Source: an uncultured Lachnospiraceae bacterium (GTDB lineage: Bacteria > Bacillota > Clostridia > Lachnospirales > Lachnospiraceae). Taken from it: 64,000 nucleotides of DNA. The stretch is from contig CAJTRL010000003.1 of assembly GCA_910578715.1 (NCBI GenBank), positions 73,156-137,155 of the forward strand, read 5' to 3'. The notes under the pieces are model-generated. The model did no database searches. It was not told where the DNA came from and worked only from the letters and a program-made list of their open reading frames with translations. Both the position numbers and the translations under genes were made by a program. Below, piece by piece: positions 24,468-33,213 of this stretch. Every line of letters starts with the position of its first letter. Position 1 is the stretch's first letter.

Positions 24468-26498
24468 TTATTCTGTTACCTGTATAATCGCCACGCCTTT
24501 CGCATCCAGATTCAAATGGTCTCCCATCCGGTAAACTGTGTCCGTCAGAATGTCCGTTCCGGCATGGTTTAGAGTGATTTCGTGTGCTTCCGCATCGTGG
24601 TTTAAGAAGAACAGGAAGGTGCCGTTCGGGTTCCGTCTTGTTGTTACCTCGATAAGTCCGGGCTCCCCTGTTGTCTGTCCGATAATCGGTTCGATGCCCG
24701 CTTCTTTGCAGATATCCCCGATAAAACGGCGGTAAAAGTCCGCATTGGAGCGGGCGGCCACATAGTAAGCAATGCCTTTTCCAAAACGGTTGCGGGTCAA
24801 TACGGGCATTCCGGCATAGAAATCTTTTTCATAGGAGCAGAGCGCCTCGGCGCCCTCGGTATGCAGAAGGTCGCAAATCAGAACCGCCGGATAGGATATG
24901 CCCTGATAGGTAAAGGAGTTCGCCATATCTTCCGGAAGCGCGTCTTCTTCCTCTACCCAGATGCCGAGAATATCCCGGAGCTTCCCCGGATAACCGCCGA
25001 CGGTGACCAGGTCGTGCTCGTCCACATAACCGCTGAAAAAGGTAGTCAGAAAATGTCCGCCCTCCCGCACAAAGCTGCGCAGTCTTTCGTCATGTCCTGT
25101 TTTTACCATATACAGAAGCGGCGCAGCGACGAGGGAGTAGCCGGAAAGGTCGTCATCCACGCCGATGATGTCAACAGGGATATGCAGATTGTGGAAGGCT
25201 TTATAATAGTTGAGGATTTCGTCGCAGTAGCGGAGGTTGATGCTCGGCCCCGCAGAGTACCCTGTTGCCCACCAGTTGTCCCAGTCAAAAACAATGGCGG
25301 CTTTGGCGTCGGTGCGCGCGCCCAGCGTCAGAGAACCGATTTTATCGAGCTCCGCGCCGAGCTGTGCGATTTCCCGAAAAACGCGCGTATTTTCATGACC
25401 GACATGGTCAATGACCGCTCCGTGATATTTCTCACAGGCGCCGATGCTGCGCCGCATCTGGAAAAACATTACGGTGTCCGCGCCGTGTGCGACGGCCTGA
25501 TAACTCCAGAGCCGCATGACGCCGGGCCGTTTGAGGGCATTATAAGGGAGCCAGTTGGTGACGCTCGGCGTCTGTTCCATCAGGGCAAACGGTTTGCCTT
25601 GTTTTAAGCCGCGCATCAGGTCGTGCCGCAGAGCCGTTTCTTCGACGGGCGTATCGTTGGCGGGATAGTTGTCCCAGGAAATGAAATCCATGTACCTCGC
25701 CCATTTCTGATAGTCCAGGTCGGGGAAAGTTCCCATCAGGTTCGTCGTAATCGGGATGTCGGGGGTGACGCTGTGGAGGGCGTCGTATTCCAGGCGGTAA
25801 CATTCCAGAATACTTTCGGAATTGAACCGCCGGTAGTCCAGAGAAATGCCCTGGAAAGTCGTCCGGTTGGGAGCAAAATGTTCGGAAAGAAGGTTTGGCG
25901 TCACGATATCGTCGAAGTCGTAAAAGGTATGGCCCCAGAATGCCGTGTCCCAGGCCCGGTTGACTTCTTCAATCGTTCCATACTTTTCTTTCAGCCATTC
26001 CCGGAAGCGGCGCTCGCAGTTCTCACAGTAGCAGACGCCGCCGAATTCGTTGGAAATATGCCATGCTGCGATATTATCATAGTTCTGATAGCGCTCAGCC
26101 AGTTTTGCGGCCAGCGCTCCGGCGTACTTCCGGTAAGTGGGGCTGTTCGGACAGGAATTGTGGCGGCCGCCGAATTTGCGTTTCATTCCGTTAAATTCTG
26201 TCCGGAGAATATCGGGATATTTTCTGGCCATCCATGCGGGATGGACGGCGGTAGAGGTGGCGAGACACACTTTCAGGCCGTGGTTTCGCACCATATCCAT
26301 AATTTTATCGAGTTTTTCAAAATGATAGGTTTCTTCCGACGGCTGTAAGGAAGCCCAGCTGAATACATTCAATGTTACAATGTCGATGTGGGCCAGCTTT
26401 AGAAGCCGCATGTCTTCTTCCCAAATCTCTTCCGGCCACTGTTCCGGGTTATAATCCCCGCCATATAATATTTTCTGGATTTTGCTGCTTTCAATCAT
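24468..26498 (-). CDS. Beta-galactosidase, glycoside hydrolase family 42
   Basis: A 676-residue cytoplasmic enzyme. The acid/base is E151 in WHISNEFGG and the nucleophile E308 in FALMEQTPS, at standard spacing. A cysteine cluster (CYCENC) after the acid/base marks the zinc-type GH42. A trimerisation domain and small C-terminal beta domain follow. I chose the ATG at 26498: the preceding 36 residues of the open frame are not conserved in the family. It would remove galactose from side chains before fucosidase or xylosidase action. Confidence 0.9.
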   Translation of the reverse strand: MIESSKIQKILYGGDYNPEQWPEEIWEEDMRLLKLAHIDIVTLNVFSWASLQPSEETYHFEKLDKIMDMVRNHGLKVCLATSTAVHPAWMARKYPDILRTEFNGMKRKFGGRHNSCPNSPTYRKYAGALAAKLAERYQNYDNIAAWHISNEFGGVCYCENCERRFREWLKEKYGTIEEVNRAWDTAFWGHTFYDFDDIVTPNLLSEHFAPNRTTFQGISLDYRRFNSESILECYRLEYDALHSVTPDIPITTNLMGTFPDLDYQKWARYMDFISWDNYPANDTPVEETALRHDLMRGLKQGKPFALMEQTPSVTNWLPYNALKRPGVMRLWSYQAVAHGADTVMFFQMRRSIGACEKYHGAVIDHVGHENTRVFREIAQLGAELDKIGSLTLGARTDAKAAIVFDWDNWWATGYSAGPSINLRYCDEILNYYKAFHNLHIPVDIIGVDDDLSGYSLVAAPLLYMVKTGHDERLRSFVREGGHFLTTFFSGYVDEHDLVTVGGYPGKLRDILGIWVEEEDALPEDMANSFTYQGISYPAVLICDLLHTEGAEALCSYEKDFYAGMPVLTRNRFGKGIAYYVAARSNADFYRRFIGDICKEAGIEPIIGQTTGEPGLIEVTTRRNPNGTFLFFLNHDAEAHEITLNHAGTDILTDTVYRMGDHLNLDAKGVAIIQVTE

Positions 26499-26570
26499 TC
26501 CGATACATAAGTCCTTTCCAAACTCTGCATTGATGGGACAGAGAGTTTTCTTTTCCAATTTCTTTTTTTC

Positions 26571-26579
26571 AGTATAGCA
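26571..26579 (-). promoter_or_regulatory. Extended -10 promoter of the GH42 operon
   Basis: On the minus strand TGCTATACT gives TG-N-TATACT, an extended -10, about 70 bases before the GH42 start. No good -35 is visible. Confidence 0.45.
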
Positions 26580-26816
26580 TCTTACAGGGAAAAGGCATAG
26601 CGGCACGGCGGAAATTGCGTAAAATCTTTAAAAAAAAGTGCATGGGATATAGGTGTAAGGAACGGCGTTATTTCTGTCATGAAAGGCTGGAATAATTAGA
26701 AAATAATTCCGTACCGCCCTAATATTTTTCTGAAGATGGTACGATATAGTATACAGAAATAGCGGAGTCGGAAGATTTCGTGTGGTTGAAAATATAAATT
26801 CCAAGGAGGGATAGGC

Positions 26817-27473
26817 ATGAGTGTAAATGGAGTTACCGGTGCTGCCGGCACATATGAAACTTATCAGACAAGCCAGACCGATGTAAAAGCACCGGAGCAG
26901 GCAGCAGACAAAGTTACAGCAGAAGGAACATCCAAGAAAGAGGATGCGGGCGCAGTTTACGAGCCGTCCAAAGAAAAACCGACGGATTCGGTGAAGAAAA
27001 CATATACCCAGAATACGGCGCTGGTTTCCAAAATGAAAGCGGACCAGGAAGAGAGACAGAAACAGCTGCAGAACATCGTTGAACAGCTGATGACAAAACA
27101 GGGCCAGACTTATAACAGTGCAAACGGTATCTGGAGCATCCTTGCGGGCGGCAAGCTCGAAGTGGATGAAGCGACGAAGTTACAGGCGCAGAAAGATATT
27201 GCTGAGGACGGTTACTGGGGCGTAAAACAGACATCGGAAAGAATCCTTGATTTTGCCACTGCACTGACAGGCGGCGACCCGGATAAAATAGAAGAGATGC
27301 GGGAAGCATTCAAGAAAGGCTATAAACAGGCGGAAGACACCTGGGGCGGCAAACTGCCGGAGATTTCCCAGAAGACATATGATGCGGTTATGGCGGGTTT
27401 CGATAAGATGGCTGAAGACGCAAAAACGACGACGGTTGTAAACGCGGCAACTGCAACCGACACCACAAACTGA
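26817..27473 (+). CDS. Uncharacterised helical protein
   Basis: A 218-residue protein, no signal peptide or membrane helix. The first 80 residues are disordered (Thr/Lys/Glu-rich). The rest is helical with the block YWGVKQTSERILDFA, ALTGGDPDKIEEMREAFKKGY and LPEISQKTYDAVMAGFDKM. A similar C-terminal block occurs in unstudied proteins of motile and envelope-rich bacteria (a DUF5610-like pattern), but I cannot name a function. The ribosome-binding site AAGGAGGG is excellent and a strong terminator follows, so it is an independent, probably well-expressed gene. Confidence 0.75.
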   Translation: MSVNGVTGAAGTYETYQTSQTDVKAPEQAADKVTAEGTSKKEDAGAVYEPSKEKPTDSVKKTYTQNTALVSKMKADQEERQKQLQNIVEQLMTKQGQTYNSANGIWSILAGGKLEVDEATKLQAQKDIAEDGYWGVKQTSERILDFATALTGGDPDKIEEMREAFKKGYKQAEDTWGGKLPEISQKTYDAVMAGFDKMAEDAKTTTVVNAATATDTTN

Positions 27474-27533
27474 TACAAGGCGTAACTGTAAGGTCTTGTG
27501 TATTTGCTTGCAAAATGAACGAAATAAAAGAAA

Positions 27534-27571
27534 CTCCCGGCGACAGATACTCTGTCGGCGGGAGCTTTTTT
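27534..27571 (+). terminator. Rho-independent terminator
   Basis: A 13-bp stem with one mismatch (CTCCCGGCGACAG / CTGTCGGCGGGAG, loop ATACT) is followed by CTTTTTT. Confidence 0.9.
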
Positions 27572-27609
27572 GTCCGAAACATTCATTACGTCAAAGTGGA
27601 TGCTTTTTC

Positions 27610-28791
27610 TCATTCAAGCGAAGAAAAAACAGTGTTCCGGATTTTTCTTGTATATTCGGTCGTGCCGGAACCTGTTTTCTGCTGCATAATTAAGAGCGTC
27701 ATCCGGTTGGCAGGGTCATTTGTCATATAGGGGCCGAGCCAGCCGTCCCAGCCGTATTCCCCTTTGCTCCCCATAGAAACGGCGATGTCCGGGCGTATCA
27801 TGATGCGGAGCAGATTGGCATAAGTATAGCCGGGCATACTTTCCCACTGGTTCACATAGTCCTGTAAAGCAGGCATCAGGCGGGCGGTGGTCATAAACTC
27901 CACGGTTTTAGGTGAGAGCAGCCTTGTGTCCTTAAAAGAACCGCCATGCAGCAGCATCTGCGTAAAAGCCGCATAGTCGTCGATTGTGGAAACGAGTCCG
28001 GCACCGCCTGATTCAAAAGCCGGGTTCAGTTCCATCCGGTTCTGGACGGCCAGATGGGAATGGTAATAGGGTTTCAGTCCGTCCGGTGTTTCTTCATAGA
28101 CTTTGGAAAGGCGGGGCTGTTTTGCTTCCGGCACATAGAAGGCCGTGTCTTTCATGTTAAGCGGCGTAAAAATTCTTTTCTCCAGAAAATCGCCGAAGCG
28201 CATATTCGATACGATTTCCACAATGGCGCCGAGAACGTCTGCGGAAGCGCCATACTGCCATTTTGTACCGGGCTCAAAGGCCAGCGGAATTTCTCCGAGA
28301 CGGTTTGCCAGTTCGACAGTGGTAAGGGCCTCCGCCGAGGCAAGATTGTCGGCTGTTTCCTGAAACAGTGTGCCGGTCAGGGCTTCCGTGGCACAGTTTA
28401 GGCCGTCATAAGTGAGGCCGGAAGTCATGTTCAGAAGATTCTGAATCGTAACGGGCCGTGAAACGGGCATAGCCATACCGTTTTTGACAACATGCTGGTT
28501 TTGGAATCCGGGCAGATACTTGCAGACCGGGTCCAGCAGGTCAATTTTTCCCTCTTCCAACAGCATCATAACCGCCGCGGAAGTAATCGGTTTTGTCATG
28601 GAATACAGCCTGAAAATAGTGTCCCGCGCAATCGGAATCCGGTTTGCGCTGTCCAGGAATCCCGCTTCATAATAGCATTGTTCCTCTCCGTCCTGTAAAA
28701 CCATGCAGTTAATTCCGGCTACAAATCCGGTCTCCACCATTTCCTGTAACAAATCCGACAGACGCGTCAGTTTTGCGCGGTTTAGTTTCAT
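27610..28791 (-). CDS. Serine hydrolase of the class C beta-lactamase/EstB fold
   Basis: A 393-residue protein without signal peptide. The active-site SxxK is in LYSMTKPIT near residue 65, and the tyrosine of the YxN/S element is in WQYGASADVLG. Family members include esterases, D-aminopeptidases and penicillin-binding-like proteins. The cytoplasmic location argues for an esterase rather than an antibiotic-resistance enzyme. It is a single gene with GGGAGG as its ribosome-binding site, divergent from ispE. Confidence 0.85.
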   Translation of the reverse strand: MKLNRAKLTRLSDLLQEMVETGFVAGINCMVLQDGEEQCYYEAGFLDSANRIPIARDTIFRLYSMTKPITSAAVMMLLEEGKIDLLDPVCKYLPGFQNQHVVKNGMAMPVSRPVTIQNLLNMTSGLTYDGLNCATEALTGTLFQETADNLASAEALTTVELANRLGEIPLAFEPGTKWQYGASADVLGAIVEIVSNMRFGDFLEKRIFTPLNMKDTAFYVPEAKQPRLSKVYEETPDGLKPYYHSHLAVQNRMELNPAFESGGAGLVSTIDDYAAFTQMLLHGGSFKDTRLLSPKTVEFMTTARLMPALQDYVNQWESMPGYTYANLLRIMIRPDIAVSMGSKGEYGWDGWLGPYMTNDPANRMTLLIMQQKTGSGTTEYTRKIRNTVFSSLE

Positions 28792-28852
28792 AAGTTAATC
28801 CTCCCACCTTTTTGTGATGCAGTTTCCTCTAATTCCTTCACACTATTATACA

Positions 28853-28881
28853 TTGACAAACAACCCCGGATTGTATAAAAT
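28853..28881 (+). promoter_or_regulatory. Sigma-A promoter of ispE
   Basis: TTGACA (28853-28858), 17 bases, TAAAAT (28876-28881). It lies about 70 bases before the ispE start, in the divergent gap. Confidence 0.75.
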
Positions 28882-28948
28882 TAAGTACAATCCATACTTT
28901 GAATACAATATACATAAAAAATACAGAGAAGGGAATACGGCTGTCAAC

Positions 28949-29809
28949 ATGGAGCGAATCGTAAGAAAGGCATATGCGAAAATCAATCTTGGGCTGGATG
29001 TGCTGCGGCGCAGGGAAGACGGTTATCATGAAGTGAAAATGATTATGCAGACAATCGGGCTTTGCGATGTTCTGACTTTTACCAGAAAGGCAGAGCCGGG
29101 TATCGTTCTGAGAATCGAGAAGGCCGGGCTGGATAACGGAAAAGACAATCTGGTCTGCCGGGCGGCGGAAGCGCTGTTTGCGGATGCCGGAATTTCTCCG
29201 GGCGTGGAGATTCTGCTGGAAAAAAGGATTCCCATTGCGGCCGGCATGGCGGGCGGAAGTACCGATGCGGCGGCGACGCTTTGGGGGTTAAACGATTTGT
29301 TTGAGCTGGGGTATTCACTGGAGCGGTTACAGGCCCTTTCGGTAAAACTGGGAGCGGATATTCCCTATTGTCTGATGGGGGGGACGGCCCTGTCGGAAGG
29401 CATTGGGGAGATTCTGACGAAACTGCCCGGACCGCCGCCGTGTGTTCTGGTCATTGCGAAGCCGGATATCGACGTTTCGACCCGTTTTGTTTATGAAAAT
29501 CTGCACGCCGACACGCTGGCTTATCACCCGGATATTGACGGGATGGAAGCGGCAATCCGAAGCGGCAGTCTGGACGGCATTACGAAACGGATGGGCAATG
29601 TGCTGGAAACGGTTACGATTCGGGAATATCCGGTAATTGACGGGATAAAAGAACTGATGAAGGCGGCGGGGGCCGAAAACGCACTGATGAGCGGCAGCGG
29701 TCCGACGGTTTTTGGTATTTTTACAGAAGAAGAACGTGCGCGGAGGGCGGCGGAACAGATTCGGGAACGGAGTCTGGCGGGCCAGGTCTTCGTGACGGGA
29801 TTTCACTGA
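28949..29809 (+). CDS. ispE: 4-diphosphocytidyl-2-C-methyl-D-erythritol kinase
   Basis: A 286-residue GHMP kinase of the methylerythritol phosphate route to isoprenoids. Motif 1 is AKINLGLDVLRRREDGYHE, the ATP loop is PIAAGMAGGSTDAA, and motif 3 is LMSGSGPTVFGIF. I chose ATG 28949: the upstream extension of the open frame overlaps the promoter and is not conserved. The ribosome-binding site is weak and distant. The GntR gene follows within 13 bases. Confidence 0.95.
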   Translation: MERIVRKAYAKINLGLDVLRRREDGYHEVKMIMQTIGLCDVLTFTRKAEPGIVLRIEKAGLDNGKDNLVCRAAEALFADAGISPGVEILLEKRIPIAAGMAGGSTDAAATLWGLNDLFELGYSLERLQALSVKLGADIPYCLMGGTALSEGIGEILTKLPGPPPCVLVIAKPDIDVSTRFVYENLHADTLAYHPDIDGMEAAIRSGSLDGITKRMGNVLETVTIREYPVIDGIKELMKAAGAENALMSGSGPTVFGIFTEEERARRAAEQIRERSLAGQVFVTGFH

Positions 29810-29822
29810 AAGGCTGGTTTGG

Positions 29823-30527
29823 ATGAGCCGGAAAGGGGATGCGAATATGGGGGTGAAGTTTCAGGCGGATATGGATGAATTTCTTCCTTTGCGGGATGTT
29901 GTTTTCAATACGCTCAGAAAGGCGATTCTGACCGGGGAGCTGAAGCCGGGGGAACGGCTTTTGGAGATTCATCTTGCAAACCAGCTGGGCGTCAGCAGAA
30001 CGCCTATCAGAGAGGCTATCAGAAAGCTGGAGCTGGAAGGACTGGTCATTATGATGCCGAGGCGCGGCGCCGAGGTAGCGCAGATTACGGAAAAAAGTCT
30101 GCGGGATGTACTGGAAGTCCGGAGGGCGCTGGACGCGCTCTGCGCAGAACTGGCGTGCGACCGGATAACGGAGGAGGAAAAACAGAAGCTGAAAACGGCC
30201 TGTGACGAATTTGAAAAGGCGACCGCAACATCGGATGCGACGATTATTGCGGCGGCGGATGTTGCTCTGCACGATATTATCGTTGCGGCCACGAGAAACC
30301 AGCGGCTGATTCAGCTGATTAATAATTTGTCGGAACAGATGTACCGGTATCGTTTTGAATATATTAAGGACGAGAATCAGCATAATAATCTGGTGGAAGA
30401 GCATAGAATGATTTATGAAAGCATCGTCCGCCGCGATAAGGAAGGAGCGGCGGAGGCGACGAAACTGCATATCGATAACCAGGAAAAGTCCATTATCAGA
30501 CAGCTCCGGGCCGAGAATCTTCCCTGA
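29823..30527 (+). CDS. GntR-family regulator with FCD domain
   Basis: A 234-residue FadR-type regulator: winged helix at about residues 20-85 (VFNTLRKAILTGELKPGERL, LANQLGVSRTPIREAIRKLE) and an all-helical FCD ligand domain (about 95-225) with the metal-binding Asp/His residues (ALHDIIVAATRN, EEHRMIYESIV). The likely ligand is a small carboxylate or sugar acid; the neighbours do not identify it. ATG 29847 is an alternative start with a better ribosome-binding site. Confidence 0.88.
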   Translation: MSRKGDANMGVKFQADMDEFLPLRDVVFNTLRKAILTGELKPGERLLEIHLANQLGVSRTPIREAIRKLELEGLVIMMPRRGAEVAQITEKSLRDVLEVRRALDALCAELACDRITEEEKQKLKTACDEFEKATATSDATIIAAADVALHDIIVAATRNQRLIQLINNLSEQMYRYRFEYIKDENQHNNLVEEHRMIYESIVRRDKEGAAEATKLHIDNQEKSIIRQLRAENLP

Positions 30528-30566
30528 ACCAATTCCAGTACGGCGGCAATTTCTAACCGTAACCGG

Positions 30567-30676
30567 AAAGAATCGGATAGATTGAAAGTGTCCGTTGAGT
30601 CGGAAAGAATCGGATAGGCCGGAAGCATCCGTTGAGTCGGAAAACCCGAATAAGCTGAAAGCGTCCGATGAGTCGG
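30567..30676 (+). repeat. Three tandem copies of a 37-base repeat
   Basis: Units at 30567-30603, 30604-30640 and 30641-30676 share the ends AAAGAATCGGATA.. and ..TCCGTTGAGTCGG; copies 1 and 2 are nearly identical, copy 3 diverged. The array fills most of the 244-base gap between the GntR gene and the small membrane protein. No gene or hairpin terminator is seen in this gap. Confidence 0.85.
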
Positions 30677-30771
30677 ATGAACAGGACGGCAACCGGAATA
30701 GAAGCCGGATAATCGGGAATACTCCTTGAAAAAGCCGGGCCGCGGGCTGCGGCGTTTAAGGAGAAAAAACG

Positions 30772-31215
30772 ATGAAAAATAAAATAATGGAAAACTGGAA
30801 GAAACTGGCGCAGAGCGTTACAACTGTCAGGAAGGCGTTTGGACGGCGCGTTATAGCTGCAAGTAAGATGCTGGGACGGCTCGTTACAGCCGCCAGGAAA
30901 GAAGCGGTGCTGCGGGCTGCCGGGCTTCTGGCCGGAGGGCTGGCTTTTGTCTGGTGGTGTGTGCTTTACCCTGAATTGTGTTTCCCACAGGATACTTATG
31001 CGGCGGTTTCCGGGGAGGAGGAAAGCGGTAACAGCTTCCCGCAGTCGGAGGAAGAGAATGTCCGCAGCCTCCCGCAGTCGGAGGAAGAGAATGTCCGCGG
31101 TCTTCTGCAGTCGGAGGAAGAAAATCTTCACAGCCTCTTGCAAGCGGAGGAAGAACAGGTTATAGTAAAGAGCAGACTGCTCGAATGGCTGGAGCAGCAT
31201 GGCTATATCAGATAA
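30772..31215 (+). CDS. Small membrane protein with acidic 12-residue repeats
   Basis: A 147-residue protein: basic amphipathic N-terminus (residues 1-45), one membrane helix (about 46-65), then four repeats of the type QSEEENVRSLP (about 85-132) and a helical tail. I do not recognise a family. The ribosome-binding site AAGGAG is good and the gene immediately precedes murI. The DNA repeats in it, together with the repeat array just upstream, make this a locally repeat-prone stretch. Confidence 0.65.
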   Translation: MKNKIMENWKKLAQSVTTVRKAFGRRVIAASKMLGRLVTAARKEAVLRAAGLLAGGLAFVWWCVLYPELCFPQDTYAAVSGEEESGNSFPQSEEENVRSLPQSEEENVRGLLQSEEENLHSLLQAEEEQVIVKSRLLEWLEQHGYIR

Positions 31216-31263
31216 GAAAAGCAAGATTATATAAAATTGAAACAGCGGGAGTCCGTATAGAAA

Positions 31264-32097
31264 ATGAATGAGAAAGAAATGCTTCACAATGCGCCGATAG
31301 GCGTTTTTGATTCAGGCGTGGGAGGCCTGACGGTTGCGCGGGAAATCATGCGCCAGCTTCCGAACGAGAGAATCGTATATTTTGGCGATACGGCACGCCT
31401 TCCCTACGGCAGTAAATCGCCGGAAACGATTACCAGATATTCCAGGCAGATTGTACGTTTTCTGCAGACGCAGCAGGTTAAAGCGATTGTGATTGCCTGT
31501 AACTCGGTGAGCGCCTGTGCGCTGGAGGCGCTGGAAGAGGAAACGGCGCTTCCGATTATCGATGTGGTGAGGCCCGGGGCCAGAACGGCGCTGGAGACGA
31601 CCCGGAACGGAAAAATCGGCGTCATCGCAACGGAGGCAACCATCAGCAGCGGCATTTATAAGCGATACATAGAAGAAAGTAACAAAAGCGTCACAATCAT
31701 CAGCAAGGCCTGTCCGCTGTTTGTGCCGCTTGTGGAGGAAGGTTTGTGGGAAGACCCGGTAACGGATGAAATTGCGGGAAGATATCTGTCGGAACTGATT
31801 GACAGCGGCATCGACACGCTGATTCTCGGCTGTACGCATTATCCGCTGATTCGTTCCACGGTGGGCAGAATTATGGGCGATAAGGTCAGCCTGGTAAATC
31901 CGGCCTATGAGACGGCGAGGGCTTTAAAACGGCTGTTGGAAAAGAACGGGCTGGAAAGCGAAAAAAGGCCCGGTCTCGGTACGGAACTGTACCGTTTTTA
32001 TGTGAGCGATGCGGCGGATAAGTTCCAGAAATTTGCCAATTCCATTCTTTCTTATGGAATCCTTTCCGCGAAAGTAATTAATATAGAGGAATTTTGA
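31264..32097 (+). CDS. murI: Glutamate racemase
   Basis: A 277-residue cytoplasmic enzyme making D-glutamate for peptidoglycan. Hallmarks are GVFDSGVGGLTV at the N-terminus, GDTARLPYGSKS, the first catalytic cysteine in IACNSVSA and the second in LGCTHYPLI. Length is normal. It is followed after one base by the DUF1934 gene and is therefore probably co-translated with it. Confidence 0.95.
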   Translation: MNEKEMLHNAPIGVFDSGVGGLTVAREIMRQLPNERIVYFGDTARLPYGSKSPETITRYSRQIVRFLQTQQVKAIVIACNSVSACALEALEEETALPIIDVVRPGARTALETTRNGKIGVIATEATISSGIYKRYIEESNKSVTIISKACPLFVPLVEEGLWEDPVTDEIAGRYLSELIDSGIDTLILGCTHYPLIRSTVGRIMGDKVSLVNPAYETARALKRLLEKNGLESEKRPGLGTELYRFYVSDAADKFQKFANSILSYGILSAKVINIEEF

Positions 32098-32098
32098 G

Positions 32099-32545
32099 AT
32101 GACAAAAGAGGTATTGATTTCCCTGCGCGGCTTACAGTTCGACCAGAGCGACGCGGACGCCGAAAAAATCGAAACGATTATGACGGGGAATTATTATGAA
32201 AAAAACGGAAGCCACTATGTACTGTTCGAGGAAGTGATGGAAGGACTGACGGAGCCTGTCAAAAACCGGATTAAATTCCGGGAGCATGTGCTGGAGCTGA
32301 CCAGGAGCGGCGCGGTCAACGTCCATATGATTTTTGAGGAAAACCGGAAAAATATGACCAGCTATCAGACGCCTTACGGTAATATTTTAATCGGAATCGA
32401 CACACAAAAAATCCACATCACACAGGAATCCGAAAGAATCGCGGTGGATGTGGATTATGCGCTGGATATCAATTATGAATATCTTGCGGACTGCCGGATT
32501 GCTCTGGACATCAGAGCGAAAGGCAGCGTTGAAAAAATTATTTAA
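32099..32545 (+). CDS. DUF1934 protein (YwiB-like beta-barrel)
   Basis: A 148-residue small protein with the calycin-like beta pattern of DUF1934: LISLRGLQFD, KNRIKFREHVLELTRSGAVNVHMIFEENRKN, YGNILIGIDTQKIHI, and DVDYALDINYEYLADCRIALDI. Function unknown; often beside wall or argS genes in Firmicutes. Its stop codon overlaps the end of the converging gene by 8 bases. Confidence 0.88.
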   Translation: MTKEVLISLRGLQFDQSDADAEKIETIMTGNYYEKNGSHYVLFEEVMEGLTEPVKNRIKFREHVLELTRSGAVNVHMIFEENRKNMTSYQTPYGNILIGIDTQKIHITQESERIAVDVDYALDINYEYLADCRIALDIRAKGSVEKII

Positions 32546-33014
32546 GAGGTTTTGCCCCGGCTTTTTCCTGTGCTTTTTCAAGAGCACGCTTGAAAAAGCC
32601 TTTTTTCTTGGGCGGAGCCGGAGCGATTTTGCCGTGGATTCCCTTTACATCCGTAATATAGATGCCGCTCACGACCGCTTTGACCTCTTTTTTTACGGGA
32701 ATCGAGTCAAATATTTTTTCTTCTGAAATCAGCGTCATAATCTGCGGACCGACTTTGGCCTTGACGACCGGAAGTTTGGAGTTTCTAAGCAGCTTCGGCG
32801 TCTGCTCGAGGACGGCCTGGGGCAGCCCGGCGTCTTTTATTTTCATCCGTTTCTTATCGATTATCAGCATGGAGACGGTCTGCTTCATCGCGTCTATCTG
32901 CGCCTGCTGTGCCTCCTGTTTTTTCTGCATGTTTCTTCCCAGAAAATACAGGACGACCAAAACAACGGCAAGAACGGCCACAATCACCAATAATACAATT
33001 GCCCATGTACTCAT
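32538..33014 (-). CDS. Single-pass membrane protein, uncharacterised
   Basis: A 158-residue protein with an N-terminal helix (residues 2-25) and a cytoplasmic part containing a short coiled coil (about 29-50), a beta-rich core and a basic Lys/Pro-rich end. No family is recognised. The start at 33014 is fixed by AGGAGG 9 bases upstream. It is convergent with, and overlaps, the DUF1934 gene. Confidence 0.7.
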   Translation of the reverse strand: MSTWAIVLLVIVAVLAVVLVVLYFLGRNMQKKQEAQQAQIDAMKQTVSMLIIDKKRMKIKDAGLPQAVLEQTPKLLRNSKLPVVKAKVGPQIMTLISEEKIFDSIPVKKEVKAVVSGIYITDVKGIHGKIAPAPPKKKGFFKRALEKAQEKAGAKPLK

Positions 33015-33213
33015 ACAAAAATACCTCCTGTTTACCTGTGTCTGCAATCCATATTTTAACATTGATTCGGACAATAGGCAAGGGGTTAAAAACTGTTACA
33101 AAAATCTCGCATCAACCCCTTTTAAGAAAGGCAGTTTTGTGGTATATTCTAGTTTAGTATGGGTTGTACAAAGACGATATTACGGAATAGAAAACAAAAA
33201 GAAAGGCATTTTT

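Noticed and set aside
27610..28791. Calling the serine hydrolase an antibiotic-resistance beta-lactamase
   Set aside because: No signal peptide and EstB-like motifs; a cytoplasmic esterase is more likely.
29721..30692. 323-codon minus-strand frame over ispE, GntR gene and the repeat array
   Set aside because: Shadow of repeats and two conserved genes.
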